Source: Saccharina japonica (taxonomy: Eukaryota; Sar; Phaeophyceae; Laminariales; Laminariaceae). From it: a DNA stretch of 64,000 nt. A model generated the notes under the pieces. That model saw only the letters and a list, made by a program, of their open reading frames with translations. It searched no databases and had not been told where the DNA came from. The DNA lies in assembly GCA_008828725.1 (NCBI GenBank), contig MEHQ01001076.1:310001-374000 (forward strand), given 5' to 3'. The translations under genes were made by a program, and so were the position numbers. The first letter of the stretch is position 1, and each line of letters starts with the position of its first letter. Shown here piece by piece: positions 53,326 to 64,000 of the stretch.

Positions 53326-53977
53326 TCCAATATATAACAAAAACAAACCTTGATGGTAACGCCAACCTTATCTAAATTGATTTAGGGATTTACCTGGTTG
53401 TTTCATAGCTAGTGTAGGTCAACCGTTGTCTCTAATATGGGGTACCAGGTTACTCTACTAAGTTCGAAGCTCAAATAGACAGAATTACTCCGCGGCCGAC
53501 GGTTGATTTCTTGAAACACTTACCATCGCTAGGCACAACCACCTATGAATGAGACGCCATACTCGCCTTTGCCAGTAGCGGAAGGAATCCTGATGGGCCA
53601 AGCCGTGAAATGTATTGTTAGTTGTATTTCTTTTTACCTTTACCCGGCGGAATAACGCCTGCTGGTAGACATACTTCGAAGTATTGGCGAACACAGGCTA
53701 CCGTGCCACCTTGGACCATTCTGCAACAAATCCTCCTGAACAAGCACGCACCACAGGTGAGCTCGATCTGCACAGCTTAATATTTCATTGCGAGGTGGCA
53801 TGTCAAGTGATTGGGGGTGTGGGTCCTAACCATTAGCTACAAGTACAGATGTGAGTCTTCAATCTCTGATATTTGTGACCAGACACCTATATATCGCACG
53901 ATATAGCAAACACTAAAAGCAAGCGGACGATACAAGTGGTATATAGGGTGGATGCATGCAGGATATACCAACCAATT

Positions 53978-54050
53978 GCTGGCGTCGGATAGTTTGGCGT
54001 CAGAGGTCTACGTGATATGTTTCACGATGGCCAAACTATCCGACGCTAGC
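53978..54050. repeat. 21 bp inverted repeat (hairpin), unit 3 only
   Basis: The 21 bp at 53,978-53,998 (GCTGGCGTCGGATAGTTTGG plus C) pair with 54,030-54,050 at 20 of 21 positions around a ~31 base loop. Units 1 and 2 have only one arm's neighbourhood, without the hairpin. Confidence 0.8.
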
Positions 54051-55034
54051 CAATCTCGCCGGAGAGATCGATACGTCAAGTGACAAACATGCTACAATAC
54101 CCTGCGCACGTTGGAGGAAGTGTATATCACGATTCAAATGCAACTGTGTACAGGCCATGATTGTCCGGTGTGGCGCTCTGAGCCTCACGGTATATATGTA
54201 TCGTAAGTGTCTCGCGAAGCCACTGCCCACTCTTACAGGCGAGCGTAGCTGGCGTCGAATACTTTAGCGGTAATGAACTTTTTTGACGCAAAGAGCACAC
54301 GATATGCTGGAAATTCGTTAGTCTACACCGTAAAACACGTTGACTGTGACCCAGAAGCTACTACAATACTATCATTACCAGCGAATCTCGTTCTGTTACG
54401 CATATGCACATCGTAAGCTATCTAAACCACATAATGCTCCTGTCTGCACTCGAATTATGAGCGATTCACTCATACCCAACACACTCTAAAGTGCGCGTAA
54501 ACCGCGCAACATACCTTCCGCTCGCATGTTCGTCACGACCCAGCTCTAGGATGTTTCATATTCGTGTACAATTCTCCGACGATAATAACAGTACTCGCCG
54601 TGGCTATAGCGGTACACCTGTACGAAGTACGTATATATGTCGTCAGAAACCCCTTAAAATAGTTTTTTAAATACTAGGGTTCGGCACTGATGCTTGTGCT
54701 AACGTTCCGACATTCATTCCAAACTTATTGCTTGTTGTAGAGTGGGACCGCCCTGGTTTAACATGATGCTTTCTAATGGAGACCTTGCCCGACCCATACA
54801 GGGTTCACAACCACACACATCGCAGCTGCAGCGATATCATAACTGGTAATGTTTTCCAATATATTTGTAACATTTCGTGTGCATGACTGTAATTGTTTGT
54901 GACATATATTTATCAACAAAACATCGCGTGCTGTTCGCGGTGATGTCGTCTCTCCTCGTTTGCATATTTTTTTCACAAAACAACAGCATACCACATCATT
55001 AGTCCTGCTTTCAAACCTGTACCGCGCATACAAG

Positions 55035-58000
55035 ATGGTGCGGTTTGTTGCTTTGATCGCGGCTTTGGTGACGCTCGGTGTCGCCGCTGGTGCCCCTGCT
55101 CCGTCGTCTAAGGGTGAGTGGATGCATTCCTACCTGTACACCATAAGGGAAGAAGGTTGGGCAGATGGTGGAGTCACGGTGTAGCCGAAACACGTGTGTC
55201 TTCGCTATTTTCTTAGACGTTTACATCAGCCACCTGACGCGACATTAGTGATTGTCTTATCCTGTGCATCGTCCGTAGGGAATCTAGGTATTGGCGAACC
55301 TGCCTCGTTTATCATGCACCGAACGCGCAGATCACACGGCCGCATCGTACATGGTACCGGGCGACAGTTAGACCGCCGAGCGTAGGGTCAGTCGGACAAA
55401 GTTAGCACGTAAGTTGTCAAAATAACCGTACGCGATGGCGCGATCAATATTAGCTGGGCATCGCCCGCGACCTCGTGCGTCTATTACAACGAGCACTGTT
55501 CTCATAACGCAATATCGAACATCTGATCGTATTCCACACTCAAAGTCGAAGTACCGATGCACGGTGCCATCCTCGTCGCGTTAATGGCACCTACGCGACC
55601 TATGGACGGCTGCGATAAATTGCTAATTATTTGTATTCCCTTTTACATCTGCTGCCCGTGTCCATTCCTTTAGCCGAAGTTGATGTCGACCAGGGCCTTC
55701 ACGGAAGGCGCACCAGTTCGTACTACAAGGTACGAAGCTGACGGGGGTTTAATTGGGTTATCCATATATATTTAGAAGCCTATCGATACATGTTTGACTT
55801 GCCAAAATGACAACAGAAGGCGAAGTATGCTAAACTAATGTTATGCGGGCTAAAAACACCACCCGGGTACCAAAACTACCCGGCGTAAATATCCCACACC
55901 AGAGATTTGGTTTCCCGTCGCATCGGTGATTTTATTGAGCTCAATTACGTATAAAGGCCTATCGGCCACCCATTCCACCTGTTTATTTATGAAGGATTGA
56001 AACTGGCATTGTCTTGTGTATCTGAAACAACAAGGTGGAAGTGTCTTTCCGTATCGAGTACACCTCCCTTCTGAGTCTTCTGCTATACGATATTTCTGGC
56101 GGTCTTATCTGCTTACTTGCAAACCAGAGCTCTTTTTAGGCTCTGCCTGTAGGTGGATGCTAGGCAAACTAAAGAACGTGTAATTCTACTAACCCGAAAC
56201 GCGTATCAAAGCGCCCTGAAGGAACAGATAGGTTTTCAAACAAGCGACTATAGTAGACAAAGTCGGCGCAATCGAGCACCACTGTCTATACCTTGTGTGA
56301 GAGAAGTTCTACGATAACAACATATGTAGTCCGCAAGTATTGGTGAGAGAACAGCGGTTCCCGTGTAGGGTGATGAAGGTTTCAGGGAGGTTGAAAGCGA
56401 CGTACAGGTATAACATTCTGTTTGTTCCCAGGACAGCGATCAACCTTCGAGACTCTTGCAGCAAATAGAGAAACAGTGGCCGGGGGGGGGCATGCTTGGA
56501 GGTAAAACAATGAAAAATATCAGTTTCAACTCCAGGGCACAGCTGAAACTCGTAGAATATACACCGGTCGAACGGGTCAGGCACTCTTGCCGGTAAGGTC
56601 TGATCTGTACGCGTACCAACTGCTTGTTATCATTTTTCGCCGCCCATTCTGGGAGGCGGTTACCGAATACAGTGTGTATAGTCCAACCCGCCGCTTGAAT
56701 ATAATCTAAAATTGGTGCAATCCTACCAACACGAAACGCGGCTGAGAACAAAACGTCCGAGTATGAGGTTGTAATACGTCCCACAATAAAGGTAGAACGT
56801 TTTGACTGTAACGTATTCGGAATGACGGGGCTCCTTAGGTATTAAGTCGTCGAACATGTCTGTTAGTGCTACGATATACTTACTTCTAAGATTAGTCCAT
56901 GGGGTGTTTATCAGGTGGAATTTGTGTTTTACTCCAAGATCAGGCTCTCGTTAGGGTATGGGTCGCTTTGCGTGAAGATACTCCCACTAACCATGTTGCA
57001 CCTCTACCGTAGTATGCGTCTAACGCTATATATGCATCGTCTCTTTGAAGACTTCCGCCTCAAAATATTATCCAGTGCATCTATGTGTATGCGTTGAGGT
57101 ATGGAGTGTCGCGCGAAAAACCCATTGCATGGAACACTCTCACGGTGTCGCTCGGCATCATTGTCGGTACTCGACCAATATATTGACGGCCCACCAGACC
57201 AACAGTGTATTCACAATTCCATATACCTGCACTGGGGACGGCCGCCAACCAGCTCTATATCCGTTCTGTTCACGCACCGCAGAAAGTCTACTGCGACTCC
57301 TACGACTGCCCTTACGGTTACGATCGCGTAGACGACGCCGACGACATCAAATGCAAGAACTACAAGTGCACCAAAGACCAGTGCTGCGAAAAGGGTGAGA
57401 CAACGTCCCAAATATGATCGGCACGATTCTCGTGCTAATGTGACATAAAGCCTGGAAAAGACTGCGTTATTCTCTTAGTTGGACGAAGCGGTATACCAAT
57501 GAAACATGGTCAAGCAGAGTACATCCAGCCTCTGCTGCTATATATGTTTTCAAACGATGGTACCAGCTGAACGTCCGCGTGCCGCTGCGATTACCCATGT
57601 CAATGGCCTTATTGACGTCTGCGGCAGACTATGTCTACTGCGACTCCTACGACTGCCCCGACCATTACGATCACGTCCATGACTCGGACGACATCAAATG
57701 CAAGGACTACAAGTGCACCAAAGACCAGTGCTGCGAAAAGGGTGAGGCATGTCCCAATTGCGACCGCGAGGAGCCTGGTGCAAACGTAATGTTACGTATA
57801 GCTTTGAACGCACTGCAATACTCCCTTAGTTGGACGAAGGGGTATATCAATGAAAGAGGGTCGAACGAAATATTTTCAACCCCTGCTATGGTTGTCCATC
57901 GATAGTATCAGCTGAAACTTCGTGTGCCGCTGCGACTACCGCTGTCCAAATCCTTGTTGGTTCCTACGGCAGACTATGTGTACTGCGACTCCTACGACTG

Positions 58001-58842
58001 CCCCGACTACTACGACCACGTCCATGACGCCGACGACATCAAATGCAAGGACCACAAGTGCACGAAAGATCAGTGCTGCGAGAAGGGTGAGACAAGTCCC
58101 GAATACACACATCGAAGAGGATCAAGCGGGATACTTCCAACCCCTGTACAACGTTGCCAATCAATACTACCGTAGCAGTACCAGCTGAATTGTTGAGTGA
58201 CGCTGCGACTACCCTTTTCGATATCCTTGTTTATGCCTACGGCAGACTATGTCTACTGCGACTCCTACGACTGCCCCGACGGTTACGATCATGTCCATGA
58301 CGCCGACGACATCAAATGCAAGGACCACAAGTGCACGAAAGATCAGTGCTGCAAGAAGGGTGAGACGAGTCCCGAATATACCCCCACAAAGTTAGAGTGC
58401 TATATTTGTGTTGCATAAGCGTTTAAAAACAGGGCCTTACTCATTTAGCCAGCTTCATCGGTTCGCCCATGAAATAAGGTCAGGCGGACTACTTTGAACA
58501 CCGGCAATAAGGGTTGTGCATGATATATTTCAACTTAAAATTGTTTTGCCGCGTTGACCACTCTTGCTAATGTCTACGTCAGACTATGTCTACTGCGACT
58601 CCTACTACTGCCCTAAGCACTACAACCTGAAGAAGGACGCTGACGACATCAAATGCTCCTACTCCGGGTGCACCAAGTCGAAGTGCTGCGACTACCACTG
58701 TGAGACGTACTTCCTGTCAGAACATCCGCAATTTATTTTGAGTTGTCAAATATGTGACGAATGTTTCAGAGAGCACATGCTAAGGGTATACGGTGTTTGG
58801 TTTACTATGCGGCTTATCATCCTCGCAAAAGTGCAAGGTTGA
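55035..58842 (+). CDS. Secreted modular Cys-rich protein, copy C (seven exons, five modules)
   Basis: Diverged, longer paralogue. Exons: 55,035-55,113, 55,674-55,729, 57,283-57,394, 57,628-57,741, 57,973-58,086, 58,246-58,359 and 58,583-58,842 (849 nt, 282 aa). All introns are GT-AG. Signal peptide and Arg-Arg exon are as in A and B. Five C-x4-C-P-x13-C-x4-C-x4-C-C modules follow; the three middle ones are 114-nt phase 1-1 exons separated by short introns (159-233 bp). These introns share sequence just before each acceptor, so whole exon-intron blocks were duplicated. In the last exon the TGA that ends A and B is absent, and the frame runs 42 residues past the aligned C-terminus, with four extra Cys or so and a hydrophobic end; this may be stop loss, or the exon may splice at a GTGAG near 58,699. 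Function unknown. Confidence 0.78.
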
Positions 58843-61800
58843 CGATCGGCCTTCACTGGTGATTTCCCAGTGAACAGCCTTATTCGTAAGGGGAAACCAC
58901 ATGTAGAAGAACGTAGGCAGGAATACCATGGTGTCTCCATACCCGGAACCACAGTCATGTTCGGGAGTTGAACCACGCATGGAAGATCATTCGCGAACTA
59001 TCGCAAATACAAATCACAAAAACCGGATTAGCTAACAATCAATCGCAAGCATGTCATATGGGATGTTAGACCGTGGGAATTGCATCCCGATCGGATGTTA
59101 GTATCGACAGACGGCAGCATATTTGAAATCCAACGAATCGAGATGCTCTGCAGTCAGGGCTGGCTCTCAATTCAGAACGCATACCATATCTTATCAGTCG
59201 GCAGACTCCCGGATGGAAGCACCACGCGCTAAAAAGAACCACTTGCCTTCAAATGCCCCAATCCATACCTCGACGTTGAAAGCAGTCATGCCGTTAAACA
59301 ATTAATTTACCCCTCAGAGTCAAGCCCGAAACTTGTCTACCTGCTAATACAAATATGCATGATCCACGTTTGCCACGACAGGAAGCGACTACCGATCGCA
59401 GCCGACACTTCTAAAGAGGAACGACGTCAACCGTTGCCCCCCAAGACAACAAGCTTTGCCGAGTGGAGTACAAAGTCGGCCTCGGATGCGTGAAGACGGC
59501 GACCAAGACAATTATATTTGTGTCGAGGAAATATTTTGGAAAGCGTTGATCGCGGTCATTCAAGGGATTTAGAGTATATGTGATTGCACACACCGCTTCC
59601 ACATCGAAGTCTACAGTAATCTAGGCTCTCTGTCGTTTACGTGCCTCTGACTTGGGCCATGTGATGGATGGTGAAATGCCGAACGAAGTTCCTATCTACG
59701 TTAGCGCATGTTTTCTTTATAGGTGTGGAGCAACACGTGTTCTCGTTACTTGCTACTTGTTCGGTTGTTCTCTGGACAGTGTGTTCTTTTTGTTCGAATA
59801 TACGCGCGCGGATTCTGGACAACTGACACTCGTTGCGGGTCTCGTACACGTTAAAATATATATATATATATTGGAAATGTAGTGGTGTCTCGATCGGCAT
59901 TTCGATATTGACGATACCCCCACTGCGGACGTATGAGTACCATAATGGCCCAAGATCAGTCTTATTGTGGGCCGTAATCCAACGTGTACCAGTTTGTGCC
60001 CTCTTTGTCTCTCGTAGTGCTGGATATACTGGTTATTCGTCTACGATATATGATAGAGGACGCTTCAAATGTTTTTTGGTACGTTGTCGGCAATTGAGTT
60101 CCGATAGGTCTGAGTTAATTGCCACGGACCGACGCATTCCGTTTCAATTACGTGTCAAATCATATTTCGGATGGTGTCCGCCTCTTATTAGCCTAGTCTG
60201 GTATCTGCACCTTTTGTGTGTAGTTTTGAACGATGCCAGCGTTGCGGCTTCCACACCCCACAATACAGAAACCGCTTATTTGCGTGTACCAAGACCCAAT
60301 CATGGGCAGAATAATATATGTTTAATGCCATCGTCTGGTCCATACCGTCATACGGGATCTCTGCCACTGTGCGTGGGTAGTGGTCACTCGTTAGCATGTT
60401 CTCACTTATCGAGTGCATCTCTGGCACGTATGTTACAGTACCTTTTTCGAGTATCAGTGAATCACAGCTGTGATGATCACCGGCATGCAAGTGTATGCCT
60501 TGGACTTCGCAGTCATTGCCTTGCAAGCGTGGAGAGACCGGTTCCACGACAGTAGATGCACTATGCGCGCCTCAAACTTGATCTGTCCGTAGGGACAGTG
60601 GACGCTGACAGGTGCCTTCTGTAGTGGTCCCATTCTCAGAGTGTGCCAAGAAAACGTGCCCTCTCTTTTTCCAATGTTTTAAAATATGTAAGTGGCGAAA
60701 TAAATATGTATTACGTAAATAATCATGGTTGCAAAGATGCTGACGTAGAAGCCGGGCTCGATTTATATTAGCATTTTTGCCGTGGCTAAATAGCTGCACT
60801 ACTTGCCGGTGTCTTTTCGTTTTTTCGGGTCGTAACATTTTTGGCTTTGTTTAATACCCATCAGCTCTGTACGGAATGGTTCGAAACGTTCGCTTGATAA
60901 AAAACCATATAAATCAGCCCGTTTGCAAATACATTTATAGTTCGATTGATTTTGACTATTATACACCGGCGCACAAGTTTCGACTCCATAATTGCGCCAG
61001 AGACACTCTGATAGATGCACTGAACCCGACGATCGGCTCGAGGGTACGGTATTGGAAGTCAATCTCCCCATTCCGTCCGGTCATGGACGCCAACAATAGT
61101 TTTTAGAATCGTGCTACGCTAGGGGACTGCCCCTAGTTTCAGTACCGCGCTACGGATACTTGGGTGACCCTCTGTACCTCAGTCAAACTCGAACGTGGAA
61201 ACAGTTTGTTGACGGAGAGAAACGCAAGATCACATCACGAGGTGTATCGCGTAAAACACGATGTCAAGACACTTTTGAATGCAAAATAAAAAGTAGTCAA
61301 TCGATCGAGCAGCTTCTAGCGGCTGAAAATAATGGACATAAAAGCAACCCCTGTACGATTACAATAGGGTACGCTGACAGGTAACAACGATATCTTACGT
61401 CGTGAACGTTGTTCGGAACACACTGCACTACAATGGCATATTTAATCGTCGCGCAGCAGCACTGAGCACTATAAGGAAAACTCACAAACACACAAATCCG
61501 TAGTGTGCGACCGTTCTTCCTTCTACTTGGCGGGGACGTCATGTCGTGAAATGTAAGTACCACCTCAATATAAATATAACTCGGAATATGCCACGGACGT
61601 AGAAGCAAGTGTTGAACCTAGTATCTGTTTCGTGTGTTGATCGACACACGAGGTAATACATATTCATCGAGAAGTTGTCTAACAACTTTTATGTGGGTCG
61701 GCCAGACAATGACCCACAGTACCCATATACCCACTAAAGTGGTCGACAGCGGCTGTGCATGCCCAAGGTTGGAACACTTCGTCTTGTATCCTCTTTCTCC

Positions 61801-64000
61801 GTCGTCTCACACGCGGCAATGTTCAACTAGAGGTATTTTCGAAGCTGCATGGGTGACATCCGGGTTAAGTAGTAAAGTCACCGCTAGAGCTGGCTGTTCC
61901 ATCGCCTGCGAGGGGTCCATTAGCATGAAATACGAACAAAGGATGGGACTGTATCACCCCACGCCTTGTGGTTTTGTTGGATCACAACGCGCTTTAGATA
62001 CTCAATCACATTACAGGACTAGGACGATGGGAAGACCCTTGCCGGAGCTAAGGTGGTCCCTTTGTGGTAGGCTCAGGCACGTTCTACGATAGAGAGGTGC
62101 ACCCTTTTTCCCCAAAGTTCTTCGCATACAGACCGCTACACCGTACCTACACGCTGACTTTAGGGACAATCCCACGCGCAAGCCGATGAACAAACCCATT
62201 CCGTAGGCATGCAAACACACGATTCTTAAAACAATAATTAAGTTCGACCATTTAGGGTTAAGGAGCCTCGTCAATCAAAACCTTTTGTATTGAATAGTGC
62301 ACTAGTCCTCAATAAACCGCGTTGGGGACACCTTTTCGAATAAGGTCGGGCACTCGTCGAATACATCGGTAAGGCTTTGTTTCTCAGCCGCTGCTTGCAC
62401 TCCAACACCCACGCAGGTTTTGACAGCTCCCGCGTACGTGCAACAACGGGATGCGCTGTAGATAGTGATTCAATCGGTGTGCTGCGTCGCCCGTTTACAT
62501 ACGTACCCCCGCCGTGGCCAGAGCTCCACGGAACAGGCGGTCGTGGCTGCCAGAGTCTCAGGCCACGTGGGTCCTAATACCCCCGAACAACGATCACTTA
62601 AACTGTATATGTCTTGCATTTCGGCAACGATGGTAGTCCATATGAAACCAGTGCGTCTATTATTTCGGTCATATTTCCGTTGAAGCGAGTGTTCAGGTTG
62701 AAATGGAAAATGTTGGCTGATGCAATGGTATTTTGGCATCGCCCTGTTTGTCCGAGAAATACGTCGTCGTTGTGAGGATCGTCCGGTTACCTTTGACATG
62801 ATGCACCAATAGACGCTGAGTGGAACAGGTTGTATACTCGATCCGCGTAGAATTCTAAAACAAAAAAACAACAGACACTACTGTTCAGAAGTTTTAAAAG
62901 GTGGCGATGATCGGTTATTGATCGCGGCGAGCAGCGCATTAAATAGAAACGTGTTCGGGCGGTAAGATAAACTAACGCCTCCTAACATTAAACCCCTAAC
63001 CGAGGAGTAGCCAAAATTGAATTGTCATTGTAAGGAAATCGCCGGTCCGACCGTTAGCAGCTGTGGTTCGTCGACACAATCTGTGTCTTCGCAGTGATAC
63101 ACCTAAGCTGCATATCATGTGTGAAGGATCAACCCTTCTTACAGAAGCTACGTCCGTTCTTGCATGGTCAAAGGACTCGCCTGCTTGTCACCTATACCTG
63201 TCTCCTGACAGTAGGCCATACGCGAAATGTGTCTACTCCCGTGCAAACGCTCTGGAAGCTGTAGCAAAACGGTCAGGCGCCGGTGGTATCTGACCGTGCA
63301 TACAAGAGAAGTGCGCATGCCCTGTGCAAAATATTTTTGTAGGAGGTCCACATCACAATGTCGTTTCGCGTAGTTCTACAATCAACACCTATCGTTCCGA
63401 CGGGTCCATATTGGTTTCAGCAGCATGTCCACTGTACCAGCAAGCATAAATACACGTACTACCGTACGTGTAAGCGTGTTCACAACGACACTAACCACCA
63501 CGGGTAACTTGAATCAACCAAATATTGAATATGACGACGTCTTCGACAGCAATTCAAGCGACCCCCTTGTCTGTATGCGCCCTTTCGTCCAACATATGTC
63601 TGCACCAGTCGAGAGTTCGATGAGGGTTCTTGGAAGTGTGGCCGACAGTTTTACACTCCTGTTCACGTTCGCTAATTCATCATTATAATATGTAACGTCT
63701 AGCAGCCATTGGAACAAGCGCACAGCTTGACAAGTCACATATCACGACCTTGTGATTATCTCTTTTCGGCATTCCGACGTCCCTCATGTTGGGTACAAAA
63801 CGCATGCTCATACGAAGTACCGTAGCCTATACGGCAGAATAATGACGCTTGCAGCAGACAGCAGTAGAAGCATTGTCCACACACAGGCTGTTTGGGCATT
63901 TTGTCAATATCATGTTCGAAATGACGAATTGATGGCCAGTTTACTGTAGGTAACAGTTCACAAAAACAACATATTGTGCTCGCTACTTGTGCCAAGGGCT
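58843..64000. other. Right end of unit 3 and following sequence, no gene recognised
   Basis: Up to about 61,750 the sequence is a diverged copy of 20,800-23,600. From about 61,750 to 64,000 I find no counterpart in the window, no long frame with recognisable motifs and no repeat. Confidence 0.45.

Larger units (their letters stand above)
52303..55034. other. Upstream region of gene C
   Basis: Collinear with 13,740-17,710 but diverged. Contains a 490 bp tandem duplication and a hairpin (separate entries). No coding exon recognised. Confidence 0.5.
44825..61750. repeat. Tandem segmental repeat, unit 3 (mosaic)
   Basis: Third copy. From 44,825 to ~46,720 it is nearly identical to unit 1. From ~46,720 to ~47,460 it is a moderately diverged relative. 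From ~47,500 on it is clearly more diverged, with many indels, yet collinear with units 1 and 2 through gene copy C and on to about 61,750 (compare 61,690-61,740 with 23,520-23,580). The right limit is approximate. Confidence 0.8.

Noticed and set aside
61750..64000. Short frames in the last 2.2 kb
   Set aside because: All are under 155 aa, on both strands, without motifs or splice support, and no second copy is available for comparison.

Overview
The window looks like gene-poor nuclear DNA of a eukaryote. It has spliced genes with GT-AG introns, long microsatellites, a tRNA-derived SINE family, non-LTR and tyrosine-recombinase retroelements, and no operons or prokaryotic gene density. The short six-cysteine modules and the retroelement protein types remind me of algae or other marine protists (for example stramenopiles), but the sequence alone does not settle the lineage.

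Layout: three tandem, same-orientation copies of one ~18 kb segment. Unit 1 is about 1-26,665, unit 2 26,666-44,824 and unit 3 44,825 to ~61,750. The last ~2.2 kb (61,750-64,000) shows nothing recognisable. Units 1 and 2 are close relatives. Unit 3 is much more diverged over most of its length, but its first ~1.9 kb is almost identical to unit 1, and a crossover-like junction lies at 47,450-47,500. Later insertions made the units unequal: an ~8 kb element and a MITE in unit 1, a SINE in unit 1, a 1.2 kb insert in unit 2, and a truncated LINE in unit 3.

Genes: each unit carries one recognisable protein gene, all on the plus strand (copies A, B, C). Each encodes a signal peptide, a short acidic propeptide-like exon ending in a dibasic Arg-Arg site, and a run of one-exon modules with pattern C-x4-C-P-x13-C-x4-C-x4-C-C. 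A and B have three modules (164 aa). C has five modules (282 aa). Between A and B I count 12 coding differences, 10 of them synonymous, so the reading frames appear to be under purifying selection. I do not know the function; a secreted, disulfide-rich, Asp/Tyr-rich protein is the safe description.

Mobile DNA: the most striking element is at 4,235-12,256 in unit 1, inside a (CATA)n tract. It carries the split direct repeats (A1 ... B1-A2 ... B2) of PAT/Ngaro-type tyrosine-recombinase retrotransposons and a decayed tyrosine recombinase on the minus strand beside B1. Its interior is mostly ~5.5 kb of satellite repeats where gag and RT would be expected.
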